From Reticulitermes lucifugus (Eukaryota > Arthropoda > Insecta > Blattodea > Rhinotermitidae), in contig JAKCWW010000081.1 in assembly GCA_026260175.1 (NCBI GenBank), positions 28,049 through 79,227 of the forward strand: DNA of 51,179 nt, in the 5' to 3' direction. Positions 9,481-19,971 of this stretch are shown here, one piece after another; the stretch's first letter is position 1; every line of letters starts with the position of its first letter. The position numbers and the translations under genes are program-made. The notes under the pieces are model-generated. The model did no database searches and was not told the origin of the DNA. It saw nothing but the letters and a program-made list of their open reading frames with translations.

Positions 9481-10597
9481 GAAACCTATTTAATGCATGG
9501 TGAAATTTTTAAGATAAACGTGACTGAACAACACCACGCCTGGGGCCCAGATGTAGGTTGAAGGATCACATTAAAATTGTGGTCTGGATTAATATGCTCA
9601 GAGTAGGTCTATGAGTAACTGAGCGACTGGCATCTTTCCATGACGGACTCACCACAATGGAGTCAGTTTCCTTGAACCAGGATTACGCACACAACAACAC
9701 TTTGTTTCATTTTAAACTTCAGCTCTCTGTGTCCAACAGCTAGGCTTTGACCCTCTGCTTTGAGGTGTCTTCCAGTCATTACGCGCGCCAATCTGTGCCT
9801 TCGTATGAAGAAGTGATCGATACGTTTAATTACATTTATGACATGCAGCAACTGACGTGTTTGTCACGTTACTTTGAAACATTTAGCCGACAGAAACCTC
9901 CCGCACGATATGGGACCAACATAAGAGGAACAAGGCAAGTTCCCAGCGACTTCCATCAGTCGCAGCTTCAGACCCGTTCTATCGCTTCTTTCATTTCTAC
10001 TTCCTAAAACGCTGCAGTAACAAAGGCCGAGATTTACCTCTGCTCCGTCTCTTGCTGGTTGCAAAGTGCGTTTTTCTTATATAAAATAAAACAATTTTCT
10101 GAGGTGTGGGAACACTTCCAGACGTCGAAGAGCTTAGAAGGTTCTGAATTTCGGGTATTTTCTTTCAAAATGATAGGGCTATTTAAGTTTTGTCTTCAAA
10201 TACTCGTTTTTTTCCCAAAAGACTAATCGCAACACGGCAGCCTTCTTCCACCAAAATTAGGATTCCTTTGTGTGAATACGTCAAGCCGTCAGCCAAAGCG
10301 ACCAAACTTTAGTGTAAGGTCACTTCCTGTTATCGTTTATAAGGTACTTTTGTCATATTCCGGCTGTGCTTTTCGTAAGCGAGAAAGGTTTAAGTAGCAC
10401 GGGACGTCTAAGTCCCTGCTCCTAGTTAACCTTTTATGGTTGGTTGTTGACCAGCTGAGTGATTATCAGCTTTCCAACAAGGAGACTGCTTAGCGAACGA
10501 GTTTGTTATTTAGGACGTGGTGTAAATAAAACATTATGAATTACATTGAAGGCGTGAAAGGAAAATTATTATCTTCTGGTTTATTGCAATGTCACTA
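9481..10597. other. Unannotated stretch
   Basis: No recognisable gene or repeat family. Open frames of 60-90 codons have no family signature. Confidence 0.5.
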
Positions 10598-10640
10598 TGA
10601 AGATGGCGGCAGCACGTTCCTCCGAAAAGCTGGAACAGAC
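10594..10640 (+). repeat. Degenerate hammerhead-like motif
   Basis: ATGAAGATGGCGGCAGCACG followed by TTCCTCCGAAAAGCTGG follows the order of the 9392 copy (GAAGATGG-G-GGCAG, CTCCGAAA) but core C3 is A and stem III is lost. Confidence 0.45.
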
Positions 10641-11070
10641 TTCATGTCTTACACACGGTAGTAACCCACAATGTAATTAATGTGCTGGCCGAGATATAAA
10701 TAAGCTAACTGATGGGTTGGTGACCACCGCACCGCTAGTGGGACATTATTATGTAGGAAGGGATACACTAATTTTAGGGCAATTTACGTTGTCCTCCGGC
10801 GGGCAGGACGAGCACCGTAACGACGACGTCTGAGCGGTGTTGCTCTTGAATATGTATTGGGTGGACGGACTGACCATCTTTCTGAAAGCCGTCAGAGCTG
10901 CAACGCAGTGGCGTCTCTAGGACTTCAGTCGTGGACAATATCAGAGTGCATATGTGACGACAATTGGGCTTTCAGACTGAAGGGAGAGTATGAGTTGAGG
11001 ATATCTCTGGACAAAGTGCTGAGATGATCTGACTGAATAACTAAATAACTAACTTACTAAATATATATAT
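10641..11070. other. Unannotated stretch
   Basis: Nothing recognised apart from a TAACTAA-rich run and an AT run (11039-11070) next to the SINE, which resembles a LINE-A tail. Confidence 0.45.
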
Positions 11071-11350
11071 AAAGGTAAAGTTTACCTAGAACAGGCCATG
11101 AAGGCCCAGATGGGGAGTAGAGGTATAGCTCTACTCTTTCCTTAACTTCGGCGCTAGAGGGGGGTGGGTGGTCAACGCCACGCCCCGGCCGCTTTACCCC
11201 CGGGAATGACCCGGTACCCAATTTACAGGAGGCTGGGTAGGCCCCAGGGCCAGTCTGAACGCGTGCGGAAAATCTTGCCCCCACCGGGATTCGATCCTCG
11301 GACCGTCCAGCTCGTAGCGAGTCGCTATACCGACTACGCTACCGCGGCCC
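11071..11350 (-). mobile_element. SINE-B, near full length
   Basis: Best copy of the family. Minus strand: A box TAGCGTAGTCGG, GCGACTCGCTACGAGCTGG, B-box-like GGATCGAATCCC, then body blocks (GGCCCTGGGGCC, CAGCCTCC, GGTACCGGG, GGGGTAAAGCGGCCGGGGCG, TCTAGCGCCGAAGTTAAG) and 3' end GGCCTTCATGGCCTGTTC and AGGTAAACTTTACCTTT. It is flanked on both sides by ATATATATAT, consistent with a target duplication or insertion into an AT run. The proline/arginine-rich open frames across it are repeat translations. Confidence 0.9.
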
Positions 11351-11399
11351 ATATATATATTCCAAAACACCGTCCTGCACAACAAAATTTTACAAATCT

Positions 11400-11446
11400 T
11401 CAGGTTACTAGTTTCACCTTTTCAATTAAGCCATCATCAGACCTAT
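11400..11446 (-). ncRNA. Hammerhead ribozyme motif, nearly complete
   Basis: Minus strand: stem I TAGGT; core CTGATGA; extra T; stem II GGCTT-AATTGAA-AAGGT (one mismatch); GAA; stem III ACTAGT, perfectly self-complementary; cleavage A; stem I return ACCTG (5 pairs with one G-U). The same architecture as 5455-5500 but with a different palindromic stem III, which argues for an evolving family and against a single duplicated sequence. Confidence 0.7.
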
Positions 11447-11733
11447 TCAGTATCAAGAGCCATACAAAAACTTATACTTTTATGCGGGATGGACCTCTCA
11501 TTCCCTTACATCATAGGTCATAAAACTTTGTGTTAAAATACATAAAGATGGTGGACAGTTTATAATCAATGCATAAGGCACGCTTCAGTCTTGTATTTTT
11601 TCCGGCACGGGAACCGTCACTTTATACGAAGGAGAGTTAACCCTTTGTTGATTACAATTCTAATTTAATATGTATGATATTCCTTGATTTTTTCTAAAAT
11701 AATAATTATCTTCCTGTTAGTTTCTTTTGGGCA

Positions 11734-11985
11734 TAACTAACTAACTACATGGAGCGTAGTCCTTCTTGAAAACGTGATATTTTCTCAGCTTCTCAAGAAA
11801 TTCGCGGCATTTTATGGAACCTGTAAGTTCATTATTGCGTTTACAGCAGCACACCTCTTCTTCCCATCCTGAGCCACATCAGTCCAGTCCACGCCCACCT
11901 GACGGATTTCTTTAAGGGCTGTTCTAATATTATCCTATCATCTACCCCTAGATCTTCAAGTGGTCTTTTTCGTTCAGGTTTCTCC
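11734..11985 (-). mobile_element. LINE-A 3' end with (TTAG)n tail
   Basis: Plus-strand TAACTAACTAAC at the left is the tandem tail. Then come CATGGAGC, CCTTCTTGA, TCAAGAAATTC, CATTTTATGGAACC and TCCAGTCC. On the minus strand, broken frames give LEDLGVDDR, WAWTGLMWLRMGRRG and MNLQVP, matching the end of the reverse-transcriptase frame seen in other copies. Multiple stops and shifts: a dead 5'-truncated copy. Confidence 0.7.
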
Positions 11986-12174
11986 ACTGAGGAAATTATT
12001 GAAATCCAAAAACAACTAGCCAGTGGTAAGGAAAATCAGGTCCTATGCACATTCATCACGGTATGAAGGCGTATAAGGGAATGGAGGTCCACCTGCGCGC
12101 ATTATAACTTTGGTATTGAAGGGGGTGAGCCTTCAATTTCGCTCGCTTAATCTTTGGAGACTGAGTGGCTCGCA

Positions 12175-12285
12175 TGGCTGGTGTAAACATGGTGGGGAAA
12201 ACAGAAGAGCTGCCAATGCCGGGAATTGAAACCCGTCCGTATTATGCGTAGCCAGTTACTTCTATGACCGAGTGTAATCGGGCGT
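12175..12285 (-). mobile_element. tRNA-like SINE fragment, separate family
   Basis: Minus strand: GGTCATAGAAGTAACTGGCT, ACGGACGGGTTTCAATTCCC (B-box-like) and GGCATTGGCAGCTCTTCTG. The body differs from SINE-B. Boundaries are uncertain. Confidence 0.45.
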
Positions 12286-12539
12286 TCGTGTTCGAACCCT
12301 GAACATGTCGATTACGGGGTGTAACTATTTATTTTCGGCTTGCAAATTGGGGTTTGATGAGCACATCTGGCTTTAGAAATTAGGGGAGAGAAGAAAATTG
12401 AGGAAGAACAGAGACGACTTTCTGCTTCGAGGGTGGTAGGGACACGTCGCGGTGTTTCTTTGTGAAATTCCGTGCTCGACAAGGGAAGGTTAGAAGCAAC
12501 CCACCCCAAGATATTCGTTTATTGCGAGCTTGAGTTCTC

Positions 12540-12725
12540 CCAACTTCAATCAGAGCGTTTCAGCGCGCCGTTTGGTCTAGCCAATTAGATTCAAACCATT
12601 AACAAGTTAAATTCAGCCTATTGGGGGACAGCAAAATTCACGTTTTGGCCAATGAGAATATTTTAAAATTAGGAGCGAAGATTTCTTCGGGGGCAGACCG
12701 TCGACGCGAGCTCGAACGCGGGGAC
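12540..12725. promoter_or_regulatory. CCAAT-box cluster with CpG-rich block (promoter or LTR candidate)
   Basis: Four CCAAT-type motifs lie within about 110 bp: CAATCAG (12547), CCAATTAG (12581), ATTGG, i.e. CCAAT on minus (12620), and CCAATGAG (12649). An AT-rich TATTTTAAAA (12658) and a CpG-dense segment GTCGACGCGAGCTCGAACGC follow. Such density is unusual for this AT-rich window and resembles either an RNA Pol II promoter or the U3/R part of a solo LTR. No exon or LTR terminus is proven on either side. Confidence 0.35.
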
Positions 12726-13264
12726 TTCTTGTGGTCCGTCTGAAGCAGATAGATGCGTTACTCTACAACTTTATAAACTTTCGGAATCTCGCGATAAAAT
12801 TCATAACCCTAAGTTGATATATTTATTCACAAAAAGTCTTGCAAGTCTTTATGTAAATTTCATTGGTGCACTGGAAGACTGTAAAATTCAATTTAAATAG
12901 AATTTTTATGCGTGAACTTAAGACTTAAGTGACAATCCTACGATACTGATGTGATCGTGTTCAAGTGCCGTGCTAAATAACAAATTATTAGCAAAGCCAT
13001 TAACTAGCAATACATCTTTATAAACAGTCATTACGTGATTAATTGGGGGAACTGTTGAAGTGATTGATGGCGCTGGATTACCTCCCCGAAATATTCCTAT
13101 TGATGATAAGATTTCATATCGCCGACCCTGAGCTAGCCCACGCTACCGAAATGAAAGGTAACACGAGCCATCCGGACCCTTACCCCAGCCATAGAATTAT
13201 TTGGCAGTATGTGCATATAACCTCAAATTGTCATCTTAGATAAGCACTATACCATTAAGAATGA
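12726..13264. other. Unannotated stretch right of the CCAAT cluster
   Basis: AT-rich. It contains GATGGCGCTGGATTACC (about 13066), loosely like a retroviral-type primer-binding site region, but no LTR end or gag/pol frame supports that. Confidence 0.35.
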
Positions 13265-13325
13265 TGTGGGAGTAGGGATATAGCTGGATGCTATCTTAAC
13301 GCCAGCGCTAGACGGAAGGGAGTGA
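13265..13325 (-). mobile_element. Possible SINE-B 3' fragment
   Basis: GTGGGAGTAGGGATATAGCTGG and TTAACGCCAGCGCTAGA parallel the GGGGAGTAGAGGTATAGCTC and TTAACTTCGGCGCTAGA blocks of SINE-B. Short and diverged. Confidence 0.45.
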
Positions 13326-14465
13326 TCATTAGGTCAGTGGACAGAGCCCCTCTGCGCAGTGGACAGCAAACTGGATGCGTCCGTGACGTGATGAGTAGAG
13401 ACATACAGCATCGCCTTTGGCGAGAGTCGAACTCAGTCATGCCCTTAGCAAGTCATTACAATTAAGTGACTTGTTTATTCTGTTTAATATAATGTTGTTA
13501 ACTAGATTGAATTTAGAACGGCGAGATGGACACAATATGGTGGAAACAAGAAAATATACAAATTTTATGAGGAAACGTAATTGGTGGAGTCCATTCAGCT
13601 ACAATAAGTGTAGACGGGGAAAAATAAGGAGTCCTGGACAAAACACACAGTGATTTTGTGGGTGCCAAATCTCGTGTTGTGCATGTCATATTCAGGTAAT
13701 GTCAGTTTATAATAAAACAATTTGTATTTTAGCTTATGGGGGATGAGATGCTGTGCTCATGCATGAATGGTCACAGGATTGAAACCTACTTCAGTTAGAA
13801 TTGTTTTGTTGCTTGCAATATTAAATATGTTACAGAGTCTTCTTTTTTTGCCTTCATTTAATTCTTTTCTTTCAGTGAAGGTTTCATTTTGCCCTATTTA
13901 AGTAGGCCTGTATACTATTTGTACACTTACTTTAAGTTTATCCGCTATAAATTCGAAGCTCCACACCGTCGGGATGCTTGTACTTGTCACTTATGAACCA
14001 TAACATATTTTGCACACGTTCTGTGAATACAGCTTACCAAATTGCACAAACAGATCTCCAAAGTGTTCCTAATTATAGCTAGCAAACTGAGGACTATATG
14101 AAAGTTTTATGTTTATGAAAAGTTGCTTCCTTACATTCTACAAAAAAATGCCTTGATCAAATATATCCTTCGAACATCTCTTACCATGCATTATTTCACG
14201 ACTTTGTAGTCCTATTCAGCTTTGCTTCCTGCGTACAATCCGTAGTCTCGCCATGTTTTTACTGCTAATTCTTGAAAGTAAAGAGTATGGGGCTAGGCGG
14301 GACTCCGGTGCAATAACGTTCATAAAAAGTCCTTTAAAATTCGTCAGGATTTCCCAAAGTTTGAAAACGATGCTCAGACATCATGGTCAGCACATTTGCC
14401 TATATTCTTCCTTAAGGAAGGAAGCAGTCCAAAAGATGGATTCTGGAGAAATAGTTGTGAAGATG
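13326..14465. other. Unannotated AT-rich stretch
   Basis: No repeat family recognised. The open frame at 14253-14561 gets its second half from the hammerhead element that follows. Confidence 0.5.
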
Positions 14466-14660
14466 AGGCTATCGCTCTTCTGGGATGTTACGCGGCATAG
14501 GTTGTCTGCTATTTACCGACATATCGGGACATCCTTTCTGTCCCAATTTCAAGGGTGTTGACTGCTTGTCTCTTTAAGATGGAACCGATAGACTGTCCCG
14601 AAACTTCGGTAACCAAACACTAACCTACGCCGCGTAACCTCCCGGAAGAACGAAGAGCCC
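14466..14660. mobile_element. Inverted-repeat element with hammerhead-like arms
   Basis: Left arm: CGCTCTTCTGGGATGTTACG, then ATTTACCGACATATCGGGAC. Right arm: AGATGGAACCGATAGACTG, TCCCGAAACTTCGGTAACC, ACGCCGCGTAACCTCCCGGAAG. Arms are diverged (several mismatches) and separated by about 40 bases. The right arm keeps GATGG, stem II GGAAC...GTCCC and GAAAC but has lost CTGA. An older copy of the 43585-43753 element. Confidence 0.7.
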
Positions 14661-15722
14661 AACTACGTCGCGGCGGAAGCCTGAAATCCCGCCCTTGTGA
14701 AGGTGTTGGCTATTGCCACGTGGAGGGATTTGTCCAATTTTTTTTTGCAACTGTAATAAATCTTCGTCTCCCGGAATCTCTTCAGCAAATGAAAACTGCC
14801 AGTGTCTTCAGCATTTAACCAAACCTGCCGAGGTGTGAAGCTGATGACTCACATATAGTGCTGAGGTTTAAAATGCGTGGAGCCTTGCCACCACTTACAC
14901 ATTTTTGTGAACAAGATAATGCATATGAAAAGAGGAGAACTTGTCGGTTAGCTGAGTGATTGTTAAATACTCAAAATGGCCTTTTGTATCCAGGATTTAA
15001 TTTCAGTGTAAACCGCTTGTTTAATACGAACTGCAAGCTATAGGTCACTGGCTATCATCAGTTCTCATATCGGTAGTCATAATTGTGTAAGCCTCGATAA
15101 ATTCTGGAGATTTTGTTTTTCATTAATTTCTTCATCGTTTTGCTGCATGCAAGTTGAGCAGAATAAAAAATCAACGCATGTACAGGGATAGATCTGTAAG
15201 CTTTTATTACTTTCTCTCATTAAGCTAAATTATGAAATTTGCCATAAGCCTGGTAGGAAATTTTCGAATTGAAAAGGTTCGTGCAGCCGCTCTCCTTCCG
15301 TCAGCGGTTGAATTTCTAGAAGTACTAAATTATTTCCTCCTCTTTGTGGTTTTAGATTAGAGCTTTCTGAAAATATGGCGGATGTGATATTTGAGAATTA
15401 CATTCTCCCCTTCCCCTCTCCTATGGGTATGTGGTTTGGCACTTGCCATAATGTAAGTTGAGTGCAGAATTTTCCGCAGACGCACCCAGGCGAGGTACAC
15501 CGTTTGAGTGTGCATTATGACAAGGGTAGGATTGACGAACACGATCGTGGAGCGTCGCTTTTTGGAAAAAAGAGCTTACATGCGTTGTATCAGGAAGGCA
15601 GTCACATATTAGAGCGAAATGTTGAACTTGTGTACATTTCTTATATTTACAAGATACAGAATTAAAACTAAATGGATTTCAACATTCCTTCGAAAATGTG
15701 ATAAAGTTAAAATGGGTTGGTG
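14661..15722. other. Unannotated stretch
   Basis: No gene or repeat recognised. Two open frames of just over 60 codons at 15357-15665 lack any signature. Confidence 0.5.
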
Positions 15723-15813
15723 CAGGGGTGAACAAATCCAGGGTGCTAGGTCGCCCGGGCGAATAAATTTTGTACGGGAATTTGTGCCATTTTGAAAAAT
15801 TTGTGCATCCCTG
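15723..15813. mobile_element. hAT-like MITE, copy 2, with 8-bp target duplication
   Basis: Terminal inverted repeats CAGGGGTGAACAAAT and ATTTGTGCATCCCTG match the CAGGGGTnnnCAAA consensus of hAT elements. Flanking 8-mers GGTTGGTG (15715-15722) and GGTTAGTG (15814-15821) agree at 7 of 8 positions, the duplication length expected for hAT. The 91-bp body has a palindromic centre CGCCCGGGCG and no coding capacity. Confidence 0.8.
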
Positions 15814-16048
15814 GGTTAGTGATTGACTTACTGTCTGAGTGACTAGCTAAGTTACTAATTTATTAAATCATTCACTCTACCGATAAGAGTACCTTTTGAC
15901 AAATTAATATTTTTTTAACTAGATGAAAACTTCCCTTATGTTACGAAATCAGACTATAAAGTAGCACTTCACAAGAGCGCGCCAAATGTGATTTACATCT
16001 TTTAACTAAAATGCCTAATTAATGTAAGAGACAGATAAGTATGTATTT

Positions 16049-16175
16049 GAGATCTTCGCTCTTCTGCGATGTTATGTGGTGTAGATTGGCAGTTATTTAC
16101 AGAGGTTCTGGGACAACTTATCGGTCATAAATAACTACGAATATACGCTGCGTAACATCCCAGCGTGAAGATCTC
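16049..16175. mobile_element. Degenerate inverted-repeat element of the hammerhead-arm family
   Basis: Outer ends GAGATCTTCGCTCTTCTGCG and CAGCGTGAAGATCTC are inverted, and inner parts ATTTACAGAGGTTCTGGGAC and ATACGCTGCGTAACATCCCAG match the family. The right arm has lost its GAAAC/stem II part, so only the flanks pair. Confidence 0.6.
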
Positions 16176-16205
16176 ATTTACATCTCGGAGTAAACCTGAA
16201 ATAAT

Positions 16206-16486
16206 GCAAGTATAACTAACTAACTCCATGGAACAGAGTCCTTCTTGAGAAGCTAACAGGTCATCAGCTAGTCAANNNNNNNNNNNNNNNNNNNNNNNNN
16301 NNNNNNNNNNNNNNNNNNNNNNNNNNNNNNNNNNNNNNNNNNNNNNNNNNNNNNNNNNNNNNNNNNNNNNNNNNNNNNNNNNNNNNNNNNNNNNNNNNNN
16401 NNNNNNNNNNNNNNNNNNNCCGCCCACCTCATTCTTCTTGATTTTATCACCCGAATAATAGTTGGTGATGAGTACAGATCATGCAA
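16206..16486 (-). mobile_element. LINE-A 3' end interrupted by the gap
   Basis: Left of the gap is the tail and 3' UTR (AACTAACTAACTCCATGGAAC, CCTTCTTGAGAAGCTAACAG). Right of the gap the minus strand reads HDLYSSPTIIRVIKSRRMRWA, the reverse-transcriptase C-terminal motif block of this family. The interval should hold the rest of that block, so the two sides are probably one copy. Confidence 0.7.
16276..16419. other. Assembly gap (144 N)
   Basis: A run of 144 Ns. It lies inside a LINE-A copy, so the missing sequence is probably repetitive. Its size may be estimated and not measured. Confidence 0.98.
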
Positions 16487-16735
16487 TCACGCAAGTATAC
16501 ATTTTTAAAACAACTTTTTTACATGTTGAGGCTAACATTCACATTACACCAAAATCAGAGACTTGTAGAGGACATACATAAATTTAAGAACTGTTACTAG
16601 CCTAGAACTAACTTGGATTGTCACAGTACTCTAAAAATGTAGAAATGCGAGTTCCACTTTTCTCCTGTAATGTGTGTACACGCGGTTAGTGATGTTAGGC
16701 TGGTCCATTAGTGCTTAAGTCGAGCGAGTTTCTCT

Positions 16736-16965
16736 GTGGTTGAGCATGTTAAAGTTTTGCAAATGAATAAATCACGAATTACTGATATCATTCGGGAGAA
16801 CCGAAACAAACAAGAGGCCAAATATTACGTTCTGAAATCCTTAAACTTATTAATTCTGTTGGAAATGAAGAAGAATCACCTCGGGAGCGGAAGGAGTCTT
16901 ATTTTTGTGCCTAAGGCGATAGGAGTGGTTGTAGTAATTATCGATGTATTTTACTGTTATCAAGT
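16736..16965 (+). pseudogene. Possible transposon-derived frame (KQTRGQ motif)
   Basis: In the frame starting near 16799 the sequence reads EPKQTRGQILRSEILKLINS, then VGNEEESPRERKES, then a stop after about 37 codons. I recall KQTRGQ-type N-terminal motifs from repeated, transposon-associated insect frames, but the family is not certain. The longer frame in another phase (16736-17005) has no signature. Treated as a decayed fragment of unknown class. Confidence 0.3.
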
Positions 16966-17813
16966 AGGTACAAAATTTTATCTGACATTCTTCTGTCAAG
17001 GTTAACTTCGTATGTAGACGAAAGTATGTAGACGAAAATATTACGTGCATTTGGACGTAATAAGAACTACTGATCGGATACACGTACTCTGCAAACGTCA
17101 CACACTGGTGAAAAGAGAAAGGAATAAAATGGGCTCTACCTCGAATGTTTATAAACTCCAAGACAGCTAAGCTTTAGTACCAGGAAAGTTATGTATACCG
17201 TGCAACTGTTGGGGCTATTGGAGATGTGTGTAAATGAAGCCCATAATACAGGTAATGTAGGTGAAAGTTTATCAGATACGTTTCCTTTTCAGAACGGTCT
17301 GAAACATGAGGGAGCTTGTGACCATTGCGTTTAAATTTTGCTGCAGAATATGCCATTAGGAAGATGCAAGAATACAGGCAGGGCTGATTCTGGTCTAGGC
17401 TGATGTTGTTAACGTAATAGATTCAGATATAATTACTGTGAAAACACCACAGTTTTATTGCTCGCTAAGAAGTAGGTTGGTCTAGAAATGACTGTAGAGA
17501 AAAGCAAGAATTTTTATGTCTATGTTTTAACAGCATAGACGACAAAATCACAACATAAATATACATAATAAATTCTTTAAAAACGTGGTAATATTAAAAT
17601 ATTTGAGAATGACACTAACAAATCAAAAGCGCATTAAAAATTATGAGCGCATAATATTTAGCGGATGCTTGTTACTAGTCGGTTCATAACGTTTTTTCTC
17701 CCGCCTGACATATAAAAGTATAAAGATAGAAATATACAGAACTATACGGAACTATAAATTACATGTTATTTTATATGGGTATTAAACTTGGTCTGTCACA
17801 TTAGGGGTGAATG
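16966..17813. other. Unannotated AT-rich stretch
   Basis: No gene recognised. A short direct duplication of GTATGTAGACGAAA (about 17009-17037) is the only structure noted. Confidence 0.5.
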
Positions 17814-18290
17814 TAGGCTGAGCGTATTCGAGAACAGGGTGCTGAGGAAGGAATTTGGGGGTAAGAGGGGATTGGAGAAAGCTGCATAAAGAGGAGCTTC
17901 ATGACTTTTACTCCTCACCAGATGTTATCACCAGATCAAGAAGAATGAGATGGGCACGGCCTGTGGCACGTACTGGAGACAGGAGAGGTGCATACGGGGT
18001 TTTGGTGGGGAGACCTGAGGGAAAGAGGTAACTTGGAAGACTTAGGCGTAGATAGGATGAAGTTTCACAGTCAAGATCTTCATGGTTTTACTCCCTGCGG
18101 AATGCAGTTAGCAAGATAAATGGGTGGGATATATGACACGCGTGGAAAAAAAGAGAAATATATACAAAATGTTGGTAGGAAAGAATGAATGAAAGAAGTC
18201 ACCTGGGAAACTTAAGAGTAGATAGAGCTATACTGAAATAGATTTTTAAGGAAATTGGGTGAAAGTGTGTGAACTGCATTCATGTATGTC
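17814..18290 (+). mobile_element. LINE-A reverse-transcriptase C-terminal remnant with internal duplication
   Basis: Broken plus-strand frames read LSVFENRVLRKEFGGKRG, then ELHDFYSSPDVITRSRRMRW, VARTGDRRGAYGVLVGRPEG and LGRLRRR. This is the C-terminal region of a non-LTR element polymerase frame; related forms recur in the window (IIRVIKSRRMRWA, LVVKSEGK). Stops and shifts make it dead. Following it, 18078-18240 repeats the same segment in more degraded form (DLHGFYSLRNAVSKINGW, MLVGKNE-like, LGNLRVDR), so a unit of roughly 170-185 bp is duplicated in tandem. Confidence 0.7.
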
Positions 18291-18477
18291 ACTTAGGGAC
18301 GCGTGCCGGGCCCTTGTAACGACAGTAACGAATTTTGGGTTTCTATAAAATGCGGTGAATATAGAGACTGACTGTGCAGCTGTCAGTTTCTCAAGAGGTA
18401 CTCTGCTCAGTGGAGCTGGTTAATTTGAACTTCGTACAGCATTGCTGATAAATATGTAAATAATTTCTTACTCCTTT

Positions 18478-18975
18478 GCTCTACAGCCCTGTGAGATCCT
18501 TGGCCTTCTTCATTATAGGCGCCCATTCTTCTGTGTCCAGTGCCTTCTGTCGCCATCTTTGAACATCCATCTCCTGTAGATCCTTTTCAACATCGTCCAG
18601 CCATCTTAATCTAGGTCTTCCCATTCTTCTTTCCGGCTAACTCTCAAATATTTTCTTAACTACCCTTCCATGATCCATTCTAACTAGATGTCCTATCCAT
18701 TCCAATCTTTCTTTTTTAATGTTTGCTGCTATGTATACATCTTGAAGTAGCTCCCGCAATTCCTGATTAGCTCTTATTCTCCGTGTTTCTTTTTCTACCA
18801 CTGGTCCATATATCCTTAATATTTTCCTCTCCCATGAATTTAGTCTCTTCATATCCATGTCTGTCTTAGGCCATGTTTCACTTTCATACACTACAACTGG
18901 ATGCACCATCATTTCATATATTTTAATTTTAACTGCTTTACTCATAGCTCTAGACCTAAATATTTGTCCCAGACT
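18478..18975 (-). pseudogene. LINE (second family) reverse-transcriptase C-terminal fragment
   Basis: The minus strand reads SKAVKIKIYEMMVHPVVVYE, SETWPKTDMDMKRLNSWERK, ILRIYGPVVEKETRRIRANQ, ELRELLQDVYIAANIKKER, LEWIGHLVRMDHGRVVKKIF, then past one stop ERRMGRPRLRWLDDVEKDLQ and WRQKALDTEEWAPIMKKAKD. The order YGSETW, ERKILR..IYGP, RTNxEL, RLxWxGHxxRM, GRPxxRWLDDV is that of the C-terminus of LINE ORF2. It is among the least decayed coding fragments here: about 150 codons with one stop near 18637. The 5' end is truncated near 18975 and no protease, endonuclease or catalytic RT part is present. Confidence 0.8.
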
Positions 18976-19971
18976 CTAGAAAATATAAATAATTACCTCA
19001 GATATGTATTAGATATATATTGCTGTTTTGTAGGAACGTAGTCTTGCCTTCTTTATTGGAGCCTTTTTTAATTAATTTTATGTTACGTCACGTGTAGATT
19101 TATTATAATTAAGTCTACTTAACAGCAGCGTGAATAATCATGGTTGAGATGTCAATGCATGTCTTTACAGGCCTGTTATTTGTTAATCTCTTGATGTGAC
19201 TTCGGTTTAAAGCAGACATGATGACTACTAAGCCATGATGCCTCTCTTTACTCTCTCACCCTCCTTTCAGGTTTGTATCCTCTCAAATGCTTTGTCAGTT
19301 TACATATTATCATTAGCGTTGAACCTTTGGCTTCAGGAAGTTCTAAAGATCGTATTTAAAGCTTAAGCCTTCCTTGCTGCCTCTTTGTGTCTTTTATTTT
19401 CATGTTATTAATATGAACAAGACTGAAGACTCAATGTTTTTTTTAAATAATTTAAATGGTTTTTGTTTTAAGGTATCATGTGATGTTATTTAGTTTTTCA
19501 TTTAAATATTTTCTCGAAAGAAATAAAGTTACTACTTGATGTAATAAAACCTGCCATAGCAAGTTTTCCTTATAAAAAGAAGATGACATTTACAAAAAAA
19601 ACTCGGTAGCACAGTGAGTTGCACTTTATTTAAGTTTAAGAAACACCAACGCTACCGACCTATAAAACTGCCGCCGAGCGATGTCATAATTATCCAATTA
19701 ACTTTATAACGAAGAAATGGATAATAACTTGTTATGGTGTCATGCTCAACCCCCGTTGGGGAAACTGAAATAGTATTTGAAGCTCGTTATCTACAATACT
19801 CTCTGGGGTTTGAGAGAAAATTCGCTTAAACATCCGTCCAACAGGTCAATGGCCTCTACGGTCAAAATTCGCTAGAATTAAGTTGGCAACATCAACCGAT
19901 TCCGGGCGTAGGAAGATGTTTTTGTGTGTGCTGGGAAACAGAAAGGAAGGCAAGACAGGACTGTTCCCAGT
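18976..19971. other. Unannotated AT-rich stretch
   Basis: Nothing recognised. T- and A-rich runs are frequent (19437-19520). Confidence 0.5.

Noticed and set aside
11164-11523. 119-codon plus-strand open frame
   Set aside because: Antisense translation of SINE-B running into unique DNA. Similar peptides come from every copy of the repeat.
12726-13264. LTR retrotransposon internal region
   Set aside because: A TGGCGC string alone is too weak for a primer-binding site, and no gag/pol frame or second LTR is visible.
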